Source: Mycolicibacterium poriferae
GTDB lineage: Bacteria; Actinomycetota; Actinomycetes; Mycobacteriales; Mycobacteriaceae
DNA length: 64,000 nucleotides
Reading direction: 5' to 3'
NCBI RefSeq assembly: GCF_010728325.1
Contig: NZ_AP022570.1
Location: 1,612,001 to 1,676,000 of the forward strand
Shown here: positions 46,813 to 59,138 of the stretch, piece after piece
How the letters are laid out: each line of letters starts with the position of its first letter
How positions within the stretch are numbered: the stretch's first letter is position 1
Program-made: the position numbers and the translations under genes
Notes under the pieces: model-generated
Seen by the model: the letters and a program-made list of their open reading frames with translations, nothing else
The model's database searches: none
What the model was told of the DNA's origin: nothing

Positions 46813-48055
46813 GCCCGCCGACGAACGTGGTGGCCGACAGCTCGGGCCGACCGGCGAACTCGATGGACTCCAACCGCGGGACCAACTCGGTGAAGAAGCT
46901 GTTCATCTCCATCCGGGCCAGTGCGGCGCCCAGGCAGAAGTGCACACCGTAGCCGAAGGCCAGGTGCTTGTTCGGGTCGCGGCCGACGTCGAAGCGGAAG
47001 GGATCGGCGAAGACCTCCTCGTCCCGGTTGGCCGACACGTAGGCCAGATAGACGGAATCGCCCTGGGCGATCGGCACGCCGCGGATCTCGGTGTCGGCGG
47101 TCGCGGTGCGCATGAACTCCTTGACCGGCGTGGCCCACCGGATCATCTCCTCGACCGCGGTGCCCATCAGGCTCATGTCACCGCGCAACCGGTCGAGCTG
47201 ATCGGGGTAGTCGATCAGCGCGTGCAGCCCTCCGGAGATCGCGTCCTTGGTGGTGTCGTGACCGGCGCTGGCCACGATCACGTAGTACGACACGGTGTCC
47301 ATGTCGGACAGCGGCTCGCCGTTGATGGTGCCGTTGGCGATCGCCGAGGCGAGGTCGCCGGTGGGGTTCTCCCGTCGGGCGGCCGTCAGCGCGTTGAAGT
47401 AGGTGAAGAAGTCCATGAGCACCGCGAGCAGATCCTCGGTGGTGCCTTCGCCCCGCTTGTGTTCGGTGTCGTCGCCGCCGAACATCTCCTGGGTGAGCTT
47501 GAGCATGCGCGGAAAGTCCTCTTCGGGCATGCCGAGCAGCGACAGGATCACATACAGCGGGTAGTTCACGGCGACCTCGGTGACGAAGTCGCATTCGGGT
47601 CCGATCTCCCGCATTCGGTCGACGTAGCGTCTGGCCAGCTCGTCGACTCGAACCTTCAAGTCGCGCATGGCTTTCGGGCGGAACCAGTCGGCGCCGATCT
47701 TGCGTACGTCGCGGTGGTGCGGGTCGTCCATGTGGATCAGCGTGCGCAATCCGATCCCGGCGTCCTGCTGCTGTTTCATCACGTCGTCGCCCTCGGCGGG
47801 CATCAGCAGGGGGCGCGGGCCGCTGATGAACAGTTCGTTGTCCCGCTCCACCGCCATGATGTCGGCGTGCTTGGTGACCGCCCAGAACGGCCGGTAGGGC
47901 TCGTGGTCGACCCACGCCACCGGGCGGTGCGCCCGCAGATGTGCCAGCGCCGGATGGAGCCGGTCGTCGTCGGCGTAGGCGGTCGGATCGGCCAGGACCG
48001 TCGTGGCCTCCTTGGTCTTCGAGTCCATATTCAGATCCGGTGCCGATGTGCTCAT
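46778..48055 (-). CDS. Cytochrome P450
   Basis: This 425-residue soluble P450 starts at ATG 48055 after GAGGAG. The I-helix oxygen-activation motif is SAGHDTT, the K-helix ExxR is EEMIR, and the heme loop is FGYGVHFCLG with Cys374 as the axial ligand. All key residues are present, so it should be an active monooxygenase. Substrate is not predictable. The nearby ferredoxin reductase could supply electrons, but no ferredoxin gene is adjacent. Confidence 0.93.
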   Translation of the reverse strand: MSTSAPDLNMDSKTKEATTVLADPTAYADDDRLHPALAHLRAHRPVAWVDHEPYRPFWAVTKHADIMAVERDNELFISGPRPLLMPAEGDDVMKQQQDAGIGLRTLIHMDDPHHRDVRKIGADWFRPKAMRDLKVRVDELARRYVDRMREIGPECDFVTEVAVNYPLYVILSLLGMPEEDFPRMLKLTQEMFGGDDTEHKRGEGTTEDLLAVLMDFFTYFNALTAARRENPTGDLASAIANGTINGEPLSDMDTVSYYVIVASAGHDTTKDAISGGLHALIDYPDQLDRLRGDMSLMGTAVEEMIRWATPVKEFMRTATADTEIRGVPIAQGDSVYLAYVSANRDEEVFADPFRFDVGRDPNKHLAFGYGVHFCLGAALARMEMNSFFTELVPRLESIEFAGRPELSATTFVGGLKHLPIRYSIR

Positions 48056-48083
48056 GGGTCTCCTCGTCGGGGCTGTGACGAAC

Positions 48084-48097
48084 TTGACGGGTGTCAA
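48084..48097. promoter_or_regulatory. Palindrome and -35-like elements between P450 and esterase
   Basis: TTGACGGGTGTCAA is a 5-4-5 perfect inverted repeat that presents a consensus-like -35 hexamer on both strands (TTGACG forward, TTGACA reverse). It lies in the 115-base divergent spacer. Convincing -10 partners are not evident, so an operator role is equally possible. Confidence 0.35.
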
Positions 48098-48170
48098 CTG
48101 GGCCAGTGTATGTGACGGGGGCCACGTCGCGAAAGAGCCCGACGACTCCGTCACCGCTAGGCTTTCGAAG

Positions 48171-49754
48171 ATGCTGATGCGCGCATCGGTCCCCGGCCGC
48201 ATCGGGACTGTCCTTGCGGTGCTGGTGCTGGCCGCGGCGGGTTGTTCCTCGCCCCCGACCGAGCGCCCGACTCCCACCGACCCCGCCGTCGTCCACACCG
48301 AGGCCGGTGCCCTGCGCGGGGTCAGTGCCGAGGACCACCGGTTGTTCGCCGGTATCCCGTACGCGGCGCCTCCGACCGGGCCGCTGCGGTTCCAGCCGCC
48401 GCGGTCCGCGCCGCCGTGGGACGGGGTGCGCGACGCCACCCACTACGGGCCACGCTGCCTGCAGGATCTCAGTGGCGATCTCGAGCTGGGCCGCCAGACC
48501 GATGAGGACTGTCTGAACCTCAACGTCTGGACGCCGGCCTCCGACACCGCCGGGAAACGGCCGGTGATGGTGTGGATCCACGGTGGCGCATTCGTCAACG
48601 GCAGCGGCCGGATCTATGACGCGCGCCGGCTCGTCGCCCGCGGCGACATCATCGTCGTCACGATCAACTACCGCCTCGGGGCGCTGGGCTTTCTGGCCCA
48701 TCCCGCGTTGGGCCCGCCCGGCGAGGTGGGCAACTATGGGCTCGCCGATCAGCAGGCCGCGCTGCGCTGGGTGCGCGACAACATCGACGCCTTCGGCGGA
48801 GACCCCGACCGGGTCACGGTGGCGGGGGAGTCGGCGGGGGGTATGTCGGTGTGCGATCACCTGGTCGCGCCGGCCTCGCAGAACCTGTTCTCGGCCGCGG
48901 TCATCATGAGCGCCCCCTGTCAGGCTCAGGGCGCGCTGCCCGTCGCCGAGGCCCGCAGCACCGACTACGCCGCCGGGTTGGGGTGCGCCGACAACGGCTC
49001 GGCGGCGGCGTGCCTGCGGAGCCTGCCCGCCGACCGGCTGCGGGAGCCGGTGTGGTTCTACCGCATCGGAGAGGACGAACTCACCGGCCCGGTGACCGGC
49101 ACCGCGGCGCTGCCGGACGACCCCGTGACCGCGATCGGCTCCGGACGCGCGGCGCGGGTGCCGGTGCTGATCGGGACCACCCGCGACGAATTCACGCTGT
49201 TCGTCGGGCTGCAATATCTCCGCGAGAACCGGACCTACACCGACGCCGACTACCCGGAGCTGCTGGCGGACACCTTCGGCGCCGATGCGTCCGCGGTGGC
49301 CGAGCGGTACCCGCTCAGCGCGTTCTCCAGCGTGGCGCTGGCCTATGCGGCCAGTGTCACCGACGGGATGTTCGCCTGCGTCGGTGACCGGCTGGCTCAG
49401 GACCTGGCCCGCACCCAGAGCGTCTACTTCTACGAGTTCAACGATCGAGGCGCGCCCGCTCCGGAGCCGCTGCGCACGCTGCCGTTCCCGGTCGGCGCGA
49501 GCCACTCGCTGGAGTTGCGCTATCTGTTCGACGTCGGGGGTGCCCCACCCCTCGACGCCGCGCAACAGCGGCTGGCCGAACAGATGATCGACTACTGGTC
49601 TTCGTTCGTGAAGACCGGCGCACCTGTGGCCGCGGGCCAGCCCGACTGGCCGCAGGTCGACGCCGGGGTGATGTCGCTGCAGCCCGACGGCAGCCGGATG
49701 GTCGACGACTTCTCCCGGGTCCACCAGTGCCCGTTCTGGGCGGGCCTGCGGTGA
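48171..49754 (+). CDS. Lipoprotein type-B carboxylesterase
   Basis: This 527-residue alpha/beta hydrolase has the lipoprotein signal VLAVLVLAAAGC (lipobox AAGC). The carboxylesterase type-B signatures are EDCLNLNVWTP and the nucleophile elbow VAGESAGGMSV with Ser221. The oxyanion-hole region is WIHGGAFVNGSG. It should hydrolyse esters outside the membrane. Start is ATG 48171, with ATG 48177 possible. It is divergent from the P450 gene. Confidence 0.9.
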   Translation: MLMRASVPGRIGTVLAVLVLAAAGCSSPPTERPTPTDPAVVHTEAGALRGVSAEDHRLFAGIPYAAPPTGPLRFQPPRSAPPWDGVRDATHYGPRCLQDLSGDLELGRQTDEDCLNLNVWTPASDTAGKRPVMVWIHGGAFVNGSGRIYDARRLVARGDIIVVTINYRLGALGFLAHPALGPPGEVGNYGLADQQAALRWVRDNIDAFGGDPDRVTVAGESAGGMSVCDHLVAPASQNLFSAAVIMSAPCQAQGALPVAEARSTDYAAGLGCADNGSAAACLRSLPADRLREPVWFYRIGEDELTGPVTGTAALPDDPVTAIGSGRAARVPVLIGTTRDEFTLFVGLQYLRENRTYTDADYPELLADTFGADASAVAERYPLSAFSSVALAYAASVTDGMFACVGDRLAQDLARTQSVYFYEFNDRGAPAPEPLRTLPFPVGASHSLELRYLFDVGGAPPLDAAQQRLAEQMIDYWSSFVKTGAPVAAGQPDWPQVDAGVMSLQPDGSRMVDDFSRVHQCPFWAGLR

Positions 49755-49847
49755 GGTGACGGCCTGCGACGCCCACCGCGGGACCCGGGTAGCCTGACGG
49801 CCGGCTTTGCGCACGTCGGGCCCCTGCTCGGCGGCCGGACCGGGGAT

Positions 49848-49877
49848 TTGGATCAAGCCCCCGGTCTGGGGCATACT
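49848..49877 (+). promoter_or_regulatory. Candidate S10 operon promoter
   Basis: TTGGAT at 49848-49853 and CATACT at 49872-49877 are separated by 18 bases. The promoter would give a leader of about 240 bases before rpsJ. The whole 370-base gap 49755-50124 has no credible gene. It may hold a regulatory leader, but I see no defined L4-binding hairpin. Confidence 0.5.
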
Positions 49878-50124
49878 GTTCGGGTTGCCTTGAGCCGGAA
49901 CGTGCCGTCACGGACGTCCGGTGCGGGCATGCGACCGGCGCCCTAGCGGGCGCATCCGGTTTCCACCTCGTTCGCGACGATTCCGACGCAGACGAGTGTG
50001 CGCGAGGGTGACACACCCGACCGCGGGGGCCGGTGGACCACAGACAGAAAAACAGCGGCGGCACAGCCAGGCCCGACAGGGCTGCCAACGGCGAGGCCCG
50101 TGTGAGTAGTGAGGTAGGAGAAGC

Positions 50125-50430
50125 GTGGCGGGACAGAAGATCCGCATCAGGCTCAAGGCCTACGACCATGAGGCCATTGATGCCTCAGCGCGCAAGATCG
50201 TCGAGACGGTCACCCGGACGGGCGCCAGCGTGGTCGGTCCGGTGCCGCTGCCGACCGAGAAGAACGTGTATTGCGTCATCCGGTCGCCGCACAAGTACAA
50301 GGACTCGCGGGAGCACTTCGAGATGCGCACCCACAAGCGGTTGATCGACATCCTCGACCCGACGCCGAAGACCGTTGACGCGCTGATGCGGATCGATCTG
50401 CCGGCCAGCGTCGACGTCAACATCCAGTAG
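50125..50430 (+). CDS. rpsJ: 30S ribosomal protein S10
   Basis: This 101-residue S10 starts at GTG ([19 protein letters not shown]), preceded by AGGAG. It contains the conserved [19 protein letters not shown] loop. S10 assembles the 30S head and also joins NusB in antitermination. It is the first gene of the eleven-gene S10 operon. Confidence 0.99.
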
Positions 50431-50454
50431 AAGCCCCCAGGAGAACGAACAGAA

Positions 50455-51108
50455 ATGGCTCGTAAAGGAATTCTGGGCACCAAGCTGGGCATGACGCAGG
50501 TGTTCGACGAGAACAACAAGGTCGTGCCGGTGACGGTCGTGAAGGCCGGGCCCAACGTCGTCACGCGCATCCGCACCCCGGAGCGCGACGGATACAGCGC
50601 CGTGCAGCTCGCCTACGGTGAGATCAGCCCCCGCAAGGTGACCAAGCCCGTGTCCGGCCAGTACGCCGCCGCGGGTGTCAACCCGCGCCGTCACCTCGCC
50701 GAGCTGCGTCTCGACAGCGAAGACGCGGCGGCCGCCTACGAGGTCGGTCAGGAGCTGACGGCCGAGATCTTCGCCGACGGCAACTACGTCGACGTGACCG
50801 GCACCAGCAAGGGCAAGGGCTTCGCCGGCACCATGAAGCGCCACGGCTTCCGCGGCCAGGGCGCCAGCCACGGTGCCCAGGCGGTGCACCGCCGGCCCGG
50901 CTCGATCGGTGGCTGCGCCACCCCGGGCCGCGTGTTCAAAGGCACCCGTATGTCGGGGCGCATGGGTAATGACCGCGTCACGACCCAGAACCTGAAGGTG
51001 CACAAGGTCGACGCCGAGAACGGCGTGCTGTTGATCAAGGGCGCCATCCCCGGACGCAACGGTGGACTGGTCGTCGTCCGCACCGCAGTCAAGCGAGGCG
51101 AGAAGTAA
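50455..51108 (+). CDS. rplC: 50S ribosomal protein L3
   Basis: This 217-residue L3 has the start [20 protein letters not shown] and the [14 protein letters not shown] loop that reaches the peptidyl-transferase centre. It overlaps rplD by one base (TAATG). Confidence 0.99.
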   Translation: MARKGILGTKLGMTQVFDENNKVVPVTVVKAGPNVVTRIRTPERDGYSAVQLAYGEISPRKVTKPVSGQYAAAGVNPRRHLAELRLDSEDAAAAYEVGQELTAEIFADGNYVDVTGTSKGKGFAGTMKRHGFRGQGASHGAQAVHRRPGSIGGCATPGRVFKGTRMSGRMGNDRVTTQNLKVHKVDAENGVLLIKGAIPGRNGGLVVVRTAVKRGEK

Positions 51109-51755
51109 TGACACTCAAGATCGATGTGAACACTCCGGCCGGCAAGAAGGACGGCAGCGTGGAGCTCCCCGGTGAGCTCTTCGACGTCGAGCCCAACGTC
51201 GCGCTGATGCACCAGGTGGTCACGGCTCAGCTGGCCGCCGCACGTCAGGGCACGCACTCGACGAAGACCCGCGGTGAGGTCTCCGGCGGCGGCAAGAAGC
51301 CGTACCGGCAGAAGGGCACCGGCCGCGCCCGCCAGGGTTCGACCCGCGCCCCGCAGTACACCGGCGGCGGCACCGTGCACGGCCCGAAGCCACGCGACTA
51401 CAGCCAGCGCACCCCGAAGAAGATGATCGCCGCCGCGCTGCGCAGCGCGCTGTCGGACCGGGCGCGCAACGACCGGATCCACGCCGTCACCGAGCTGGTG
51501 GAGGGGCAGACGCCGTCGACGAAGAGCGCCAAGGCGTTCCTGTCGACCTTGACCGACCGCAGGCAGGTTCTGGTCGTCATCGGCCGCGCCGACGAGACCA
51601 GCACGCTGTCGGTACGCAATCTGCCCGGCGTGCACGTGATCTCGCCCGATCAGCTGAACACCTACGACGTCCTCAAGGCCGACGACGTGGTCTTCAGCGT
51701 GGAGGCGCTCAACGCTTACATCGAGGCGAACAACAAGTCGGAGGTGTCTGCCTGA
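51108..51755 (+). CDS. rplD: 50S ribosomal protein L4
   Basis: This 215-residue L4 has the exit-tunnel loop [20 protein letters not shown]. In E. coli L4 also represses its own operon; here that is not shown. Its TGA overlaps the rplW ATG. Confidence 0.99.
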   Translation: MTLKIDVNTPAGKKDGSVELPGELFDVEPNVALMHQVVTAQLAAARQGTHSTKTRGEVSGGGKKPYRQKGTGRARQGSTRAPQYTGGGTVHGPKPRDYSQRTPKKMIAAALRSALSDRARNDRIHAVTELVEGQTPSTKSAKAFLSTLTDRRQVLVVIGRADETSTLSVRNLPGVHVISPDQLNTYDVLKADDVVFSVEALNAYIEANNKSEVSA

Positions 51756-52057
51756 TGGCGACCGTGACCGATCCCCGCGACATCATCCTGTCCCCGGTGA
51801 TCTCGGAGAAGTCCTACGGGCTCATCGAGGACAACGTGTACACGTTCATCGTGGCGCCGGACTCGAACAAGACCCAGATCAAGATCGCGATCGAGAAGAT
51901 CTTCAAGGTCAAGGTCGAGTCGGTGAACACCGCCAACCGCCAGGGCAAGCGCAAGCGCACCCGCACCGGGTACGGCAAGCGCAAGGACACCAAGCGCGCC
52001 ATCGTGACGCTGGCCGCGGGTAGCAAGCCCATCGACCTGTTCGGAGCACCGGCCTGA
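51755..52057 (+). CDS. rplW: 50S ribosomal protein L23
   Basis: This 100-residue L23 has the conserved [20 protein letters not shown] start. It lies at the tunnel exit and docks trigger factor and SRP. It is coupled to rplD. Confidence 0.99.
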   Translation: MATVTDPRDIILSPVISEKSYGLIEDNVYTFIVAPDSNKTQIKIAIEKIFKVKVESVNTANRQGKRKRTRTGYGKRKDTKRAIVTLAAGSKPIDLFGAPA

Positions 52058-52078
52058 CGCCGGGAGGGATAAACAGAC

Positions 52079-52915
<837 letters not shown>

Positions 52916-52937
52916 GCCGGGAAGGAAACCGAGAGCG

Positions 52938-54552
<1,615 letters not shown>

Positions 54553-54554
54553 GC

Positions 54555-54971
54555 ATGCTTATCCCTCGTAAGGTCAAGCACCGCAAGCAACATCACCCGC
54601 GCCAGCGGGGCATCGCCAGCGGCGGTACCTCGGTCAGCTTCGGTGACTACGGCATCCAGGCCCTGGAGCACGCCTACATCACCAACCGGCAGATCGAGTC
54701 CGCGCGTATCGCGATCAACCGGCACATCAAGCGTGGCGGCAAGGTGTGGATCAACATCTTCCCGGACCGCCCGCTGACCAAGAAGCCGGCCGAAACGCGG
54801 ATGGGTTCGGGCAAGGGCTCGCCGGAATGGTGGGTCGCCAACGTCAAGCCCGGCCGCGTGCTGTTCGAGCTGAGTTACCCCAATGAGCAGATCGCCCGCG
54901 AGGCGCTGACCCGCGCGATCCACAAGTTGCCGATCAAGGCACGCATCGTCACCAGAGAGGAGCAGTTCTGA
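54555..54971 (+). CDS. rplP: 50S ribosomal protein L16
   Basis: This 138-residue L16 has [19 protein letters not shown] and the [19 protein letters not shown] loop contacting tRNA in the A site. It lies two bases after rpsC, and its TGA overlaps the rpmC ATG. Confidence 0.99.
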   Translation: MLIPRKVKHRKQHHPRQRGIASGGTSVSFGDYGIQALEHAYITNRQIESARIAINRHIKRGGKVWINIFPDRPLTKKPAETRMGSGKGSPEWWVANVKPGRVLFELSYPNEQIAREALTRAIHKLPIKARIVTREEQF

Positions 54972-55204
54972 TGGCAGTCGGAACCACGCCCGGCGAACTG
55001 CGCGAGCTGAGCGACGACGAACTGACCGACAAGCTGCGGGAATCCAAGGAAGAGCTGTTCAACCTGCGCTTCCAGATGGCCACCGGTCAGCTTGCCAACA
55101 ACCGCAGGTTGCGCACGGTCCGTCAGGAGATCGCGCGCGTCTACACCATCCTGCGCGAACGTGAATTGGGTCTGGCCGCCGGACCCGGAGGTGAGGACTC
55201 GTAA
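54971..55204 (+). CDS. rpmC: 50S ribosomal protein L29
   Basis: This 77-residue L29 is all helical, with LREL-type heptads and [20 protein letters not shown]. It is coupled on both sides by one-base overlaps. Confidence 0.99.
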   Translation: MAVGTTPGELRELSDDELTDKLRESKEELFNLRFQMATGQLANNRRLRTVRQEIARVYTILRERELGLAAGPGGEDS

Positions 55205-55506
55205 TGGCTGAAGCAAACACGAAGGGGCCGGCCAAGACGCCCCGCACCGAGAAGCCGCGCGGCCGCCGCAAGACCGCGATCGGTTACGTCGTCAGCGACA
55301 AGATGCAGAAGACCATCGTGGTCGAGCTCGAGGACCGCAAGATGCATCCGCTGTACGGCAAGATCATCCGGACCACGAAGAAGGTCAAGGCCCACGACGA
55401 GAACGGCGACGCCGGCGTCGGCGACCGCGTCTCGCTGATGGAGACCCGGCCCACCTCGGCCACCAAGCGCTGGCGCCTGGTGCAGATCCTCGAGAAGGCC
55501 AAGTAG
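55204..55506 (+). CDS. rpsQ: 30S ribosomal protein S17
   Basis: This 100-residue S17 has a 20-residue basic N-terminal extension before the conserved [20 protein letters not shown] core. It is the last gene of the operon. Its stop lies in an 11-bp tandem repeat, and a terminator follows. Confidence 0.99.
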   Translation: MAEANTKGPAKTPRTEKPRGRRKTAIGYVVSDKMQKTIVVELEDRKMHPLYGKIIRTTKKVKAHDENGDAGVGDRVSLMETRPTSATKRWRLVQILEKAK

Positions 55507-55524
55507 GTCCGAGGTAGGTCCGAG
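55503..55524. repeat. 11-bp tandem duplication over the rpsQ stop
   Basis: GTAGGTCCGAG at 55503-55513, which includes the rpsQ TAG, is repeated exactly at 55514-55524. Confidence 0.95.
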
Positions 55525-55544
55525 CGTCCCGACGCTCACCGCGC

Positions 55545-55578
55545 AGCCCCCGTACGCCTGATGGCGGCGGGGGCTTTT
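55545..55578 (+). terminator. Intrinsic terminator of the S10 operon
   Basis: AGCCCCC (55545-55551) pairs with GGGGGCT (55569-55575), the stem followed by TTTT. The loop between is 17 bases and may contain extra pairs. It lies 39 bases after the rpsQ stop. Confidence 0.75.
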
Positions 55579-55662
55579 GCGTACGCGCACGACCCTGACG
55601 ACTGCGTCACGATCGAGCCTTTGGGATTTGCGCAGGCACCATTGCCATTACGCTGACCTGCG

Positions 55663-57618
55663 ATGAACGTGTGTGTCGCTACCGTAATGAGATTGCTCGC
55701 CGCGGTGACCCTGACGGCTTTGCTGATCTCGCCGGTGGCTATGAGCCAGCCGCCCGCCGACGGCGGGGTGTCCGCAGCGCCCACACTGCCCCTCGTTCAG
55801 CTCGGAGCGCCCGCTGATCTGGCGTTTTACGGTATCCAGGGCACCGAAACCCTGACCATCCCGGTGCCGTCGGGGCTCGCACCGGTCGCATTGAACGTGA
55901 CCACGCAACTGCCCGTGAATGTGCAGAGCGCGACCGTGACCGTCATGCAGGAGGACCGCACTCTTTCCCGCGTCGACATCCCGCCCGGTGAGCGTGTGCC
56001 GGTATCGATTCCGCTCGCCGGCGCCGAAATCGTCGACAACGCCGTCACCGTCATCCTGCGCAGCTACCTGCTGCCGGTGCCGGGGTACTGCCTGGATCCG
56101 ACGAACCCGCTGCGGTTCTCCGACGGAGCCGTCGCGTTCGCCGGGGTGGAGATCGCACCCACGGTGGTGGCCGACTTCCTGCCGCCGGTGTTGCGCCAGC
56201 TGACGATCTTCGTCAGCGGCGAGCCCTCCCAGGCGGAATCGGATGCCACGGTGCGCCTCGCCACTGCCGTCGCCGCACAGTTCGGATCACAGGCGCCCGA
56301 CATCATCGTCGCGCCGCTGCCCGACCGGCAGAGCGCGCCGCCGGGGCCGTCGGCGCCGCTGCAACGCCAGATCCTGATCAGGGAGGGCCCAGACGTCGGG
56401 GTGTTCCTGCTGCCGACCGGCGGGGTGCCCGCGCTGGTCATCGAGGGTCCGCCGGACGCGCTGGCCAACCAGGGCCGGCTGCTGGCCAGCGACGTCAACC
56501 GGCTGGCGCTGGCGTCCAAAGCGGTGGCGGGCCCGTTGAACTCGACGCCGCAGTTACCCGGCGACCAGACCACCCTGCGGCGGCTCGGGCAGCCGGGCGT
56601 CAACGCGGTGGCGCTGTCACCTCAGGTGAACATCGGCCTGGACCAGACCCGCCTGGGCAGGTCGGCGCACGGCATCAGGGTGCACCTGCAGGGCTCGTAC
56701 ACACCGCTGCCCCAATCGATCGGCGGTCAGCTGGTCGCCTCCATCGCCGGGGAGACGATCGCACGCTGGCCCGCCGACTCGTCCGGTGCGATCGACCGCT
56801 GGGTCGACGTGCCCGATCGGTTGCTGCAGCGCTACACCAACCTCGGGTTGCGCCTGGACATCAGCGGAGACACCGGCCGCTGCGGAGAATTCCAGCCACT
56901 GACGCTGACCATCGACGGTGAGAGCCCGGTGCTGAGCAGCCCCGCCGACCCCCCGGTGCCGCGCGGCTTCCAGTCGATGCCGCAGTCGCTGATGCCGCGC
57001 ACCGTGGTCGGCCTCGGCGGGGGCTTCGACGACCTGCGCCGCGCCACCGACATCATGGTCGGGCTGCAGCGGCTGTCGGCGCTGCCGATCGACACCGCCG
57101 TCATGCCGCTCGGCGACGCCGTCGCCGATTCGGCGCCGGCGGTGCTGGTCAGCGCCGAACGCTGGACCGACGACACCATCACGCTGCCGGTCCAACCGGG
57201 CGCCGACGGTGAGCTGACGGTGCAGCGCGCGGGCGAGCCGGGGGAGGCCACCACGCTGACGCTGGATCCGGCGCTGCGGTTCGGTTCGTTGCAGACGGTC
57301 TACGACGACGGGCGCAGCATGCTGGTCGCCACGTCGAACGACGCCCCCGAGCAGGTCGACGCGCTGCTGAGCTGGCTCGGTGAGAACGTCCAGCGCTGGT
57401 CGGGCCTGGACGGGACAGCGGTGATCGCCACCGCCGACCGTCAACCCGTGGTCTATGGCGCCACCCAGGCCGAGGAGGAGGACACCGCCGAGTCACCGGC
57501 ACCCGACGCGGGCCTGCCGTGGTGGGCGTGGGCGGCGATCGCGCTCGCGGCAGTGTCGGTCGTGCTCGCGGTGGCGGTGATCGTGGCGCGCGCACGACGG
57601 AAGTCGCCGACGTCATGA
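55663..57618 (+). CDS. Secreted, membrane-anchored BcsB-like polysaccharide synthase subunit
   Basis: This 651-residue protein has a signal peptide (VMRLLAAVTLTALLISPVAM), a large beta-rich extracytoplasmic region and one C-terminal span (WWAWAAIALAAVSVVLAVAV) with an RARRK cytoplasmic end. That layout and the carbohydrate-binding-like N-terminal domain resemble BcsB, the periplasmic partner of bacterial cellulose synthase. The next genes include a processive GT2. A start at ATG 55687 is also possible. The stop overlaps the next ATG. Assignment to BcsB is by layout and context. Confidence 0.68.
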   Translation: MNVCVATVMRLLAAVTLTALLISPVAMSQPPADGGVSAAPTLPLVQLGAPADLAFYGIQGTETLTIPVPSGLAPVALNVTTQLPVNVQSATVTVMQEDRTLSRVDIPPGERVPVSIPLAGAEIVDNAVTVILRSYLLPVPGYCLDPTNPLRFSDGAVAFAGVEIAPTVVADFLPPVLRQLTIFVSGEPSQAESDATVRLATAVAAQFGSQAPDIIVAPLPDRQSAPPGPSAPLQRQILIREGPDVGVFLLPTGGVPALVIEGPPDALANQGRLLASDVNRLALASKAVAGPLNSTPQLPGDQTTLRRLGQPGVNAVALSPQVNIGLDQTRLGRSAHGIRVHLQGSYTPLPQSIGGQLVASIAGETIARWPADSSGAIDRWVDVPDRLLQRYTNLGLRLDISGDTGRCGEFQPLTLTIDGESPVLSSPADPPVPRGFQSMPQSLMPRTVVGLGGGFDDLRRATDIMVGLQRLSALPIDTAVMPLGDAVADSAPAVLVSAERWTDDTITLPVQPGADGELTVQRAGEPGEATTLTLDPALRFGSLQTVYDDGRSMLVATSNDAPEQVDALLSWLGENVQRWSGLDGTAVIATADRQPVVYGATQAEEEDTAESPAPDAGLPWWAWAAIALAAVSVVLAVAVIVARARRKSPTS

Positions 57619-59138
57619 CCGCCGGCCCGGCCACTGTCGAGGACGGCGACGCAGCCGATGTCTCGTTCGCGCAGCGGTACTACAACCTGCACCCGGTCTA
57701 CCGGTTGGTCCTGCGCTGGGCGTTCATCATCGCGACGACCGCCGTGGCGTTCCACCAGAGCCTGCTGAGCCTGGTCGAGGTCACTCGGAACGGCAGCCTG
57801 GGCGGGTTCGTGTGGACCGTGCCCGTCGCGGCGGTCCTGGTGGCGTTCGCCGTCGCGCGTCGCAGGCGCACCGAGCTGCCGATCCACGACCGTCAGACCG
57901 ACATCATCGTCGGCCTGATGGGCATGGGGGTGGCCATCATGATCCAGTGGGTGCTGCTGCCGCGGTACGACCTGTACTTTCTGCTGCTGCGGCTCGACCT
58001 GATCGCGATGTGGTTGTTTGCGACGTCGTCGGCCGTGTTGCTGTTCGGCCTGCGCCCCGTCATCCGGTTCGCCTGGGTGTGGGGCATGCTGCTGCTGGTC
58101 TTCCCGCTGCCCTACTACCTGGCTGTGTTGACCTTCGGGGGCGGTAAGACGGCGGCCGGCGCCGCGACGTTGCTGATCGCCGGTCTGGGCGCCGGCATCG
58201 CGTTCGGCCCGAGCTATCGCCGGGGAGCCATCGCTTCGCTCGCGGCATGGGTGGTCGGATTCGCCGTGCTCGGTGTGATCACGTTCTTCGTGCCGACGGC
58301 GGCCCTGTGGGAGTACCAGCAGGTGCCCGCGCTGACCGCGCTGTCTGTCGTCGGTGCCATCGGTTATTTCATGGCCAGGCGCGGGCAACCCAAGAAGGTG
58401 CTTGATCGCAAGGTGGAACCCCTTGCTGCCAAGCAGGTGTGGGCCGGTCTGCCGTTGGTCCTGGTGTGCACTCTGGCCCTTGCACAGTTCCAGCTCCCGA
58501 GCACCGACGGCGAAGCTCCCGCCCCGCGGTCGAGCCCGTACCCGTTGCGGCAGGAGATGCCGATGGTGGCGCCGCCGGGGTGGACCATCCAGGGCACCCT
58601 GAAGTTCCCGGTCTCCCGGATGTTCGGGCCCGGCGCCGTGCTGGTGCGCCAGCAGATCACCGCCGACGTCGGTAACCCCCGCTGGGACAAGTTCTCCCGG
58701 CCCCGCACCCTTGTCGTGGACAGCACGGTCAGTACGCGGCCGTATGCGTTCCGCACGTTCCCCACGCGCGTGCTGTACGGCCTCACGTCTGCCCGGATCA
58801 GCGAACCCCAGCTTGTTCAGCTGAGTAGGGACGTGGAAGCACGGATGATCTCCGTGGTCGACGACGACCTGCTGGTGACCTGGAACTCACTCGAGTTCGT
58901 CTGGGGCGACGACGAACTCGCTCAGCGCGTGACGGTGTTCGCGGTCGACAACCACGAACCCGGCGCACCGTTTCCCGAGCCGACGCAGAGCCTGCTGCCG
59001 TCCATCTCGACGCTGCTGACCCTGCTGTTCCGGGGCAACGACGTGCTGTTCCAGGAGGCACCCACCTGGAAGGATGCCGCCCTGCTGACGACGTTCGGCC
59101 GGGCGTTGATCGCCGCGCAGACGGGAGATTCACCGTGA
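57615..59138 (+). CDS. Polytopic membrane protein of the polysaccharide cluster
   Basis: This 507-residue protein has about eight spans in the first 280 residues (LVLRWAFIIATTAVAFHQSL; AVAIMIQWVLLPRYDLYFLL), then one more span and an extracytoplasmic domain of about 200 residues. The VWGMLLLVFPLPYYLA segment recalls exosortase-like membrane cores, but the exosortase catalytic Cys motif is absent. It is ATGA-coupled upstream and GTGA-coupled downstream, so it works with the BcsB-like protein and the GT2. It may be a transport or assembly subunit. Confidence 0.6.
   Translation: MTAGPATVEDGDAADVSFAQRYYNLHPVYRLVLRWAFIIATTAVAFHQSLLSLVEVTRNGSLGGFVWTVPVAAVLVAFAVARRRRTELPIHDRQTDIIVGLMGMGVAIMIQWVLLPRYDLYFLLLRLDLIAMWLFATSSAVLLFGLRPVIRFAWVWGMLLLVFPLPYYLAVLTFGGGKTAAGAATLLIAGLGAGIAFGPSYRRGAIASLAAWVVGFAVLGVITFFVPTAALWEYQQVPALTALSVVGAIGYFMARRGQPKKVLDRKVEPLAAKQVWAGLPLVLVCTLALAQFQLPSTDGEAPAPRSSPYPLRQEMPMVAPPGWTIQGTLKFPVSRMFGPGAVLVRQQITADVGNPRWDKFSRPRTLVVDSTVSTRPYAFRTFPTRVLYGLTSARISEPQLVQLSRDVEARMISVVDDDLLVTWNSLEFVWGDDELAQRVTVFAVDNHEPGAPFPEPTQSLLPSISTLLTLLFRGNDVLFQEAPTWKDAALLTTFGRALIAAQTGDSP

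Noticed and set aside
47178..49874. An 898-codon minus-strand open frame across the P450 and esterase genes
   Set aside because: It is a frame shadow. The P450 and esterase frames carry intact motifs, while this one has none.
57615..59138. Exosortase
   Set aside because: The membrane-core segment is reminiscent, but the catalytic Cys and Arg motifs of exosortases are not found.
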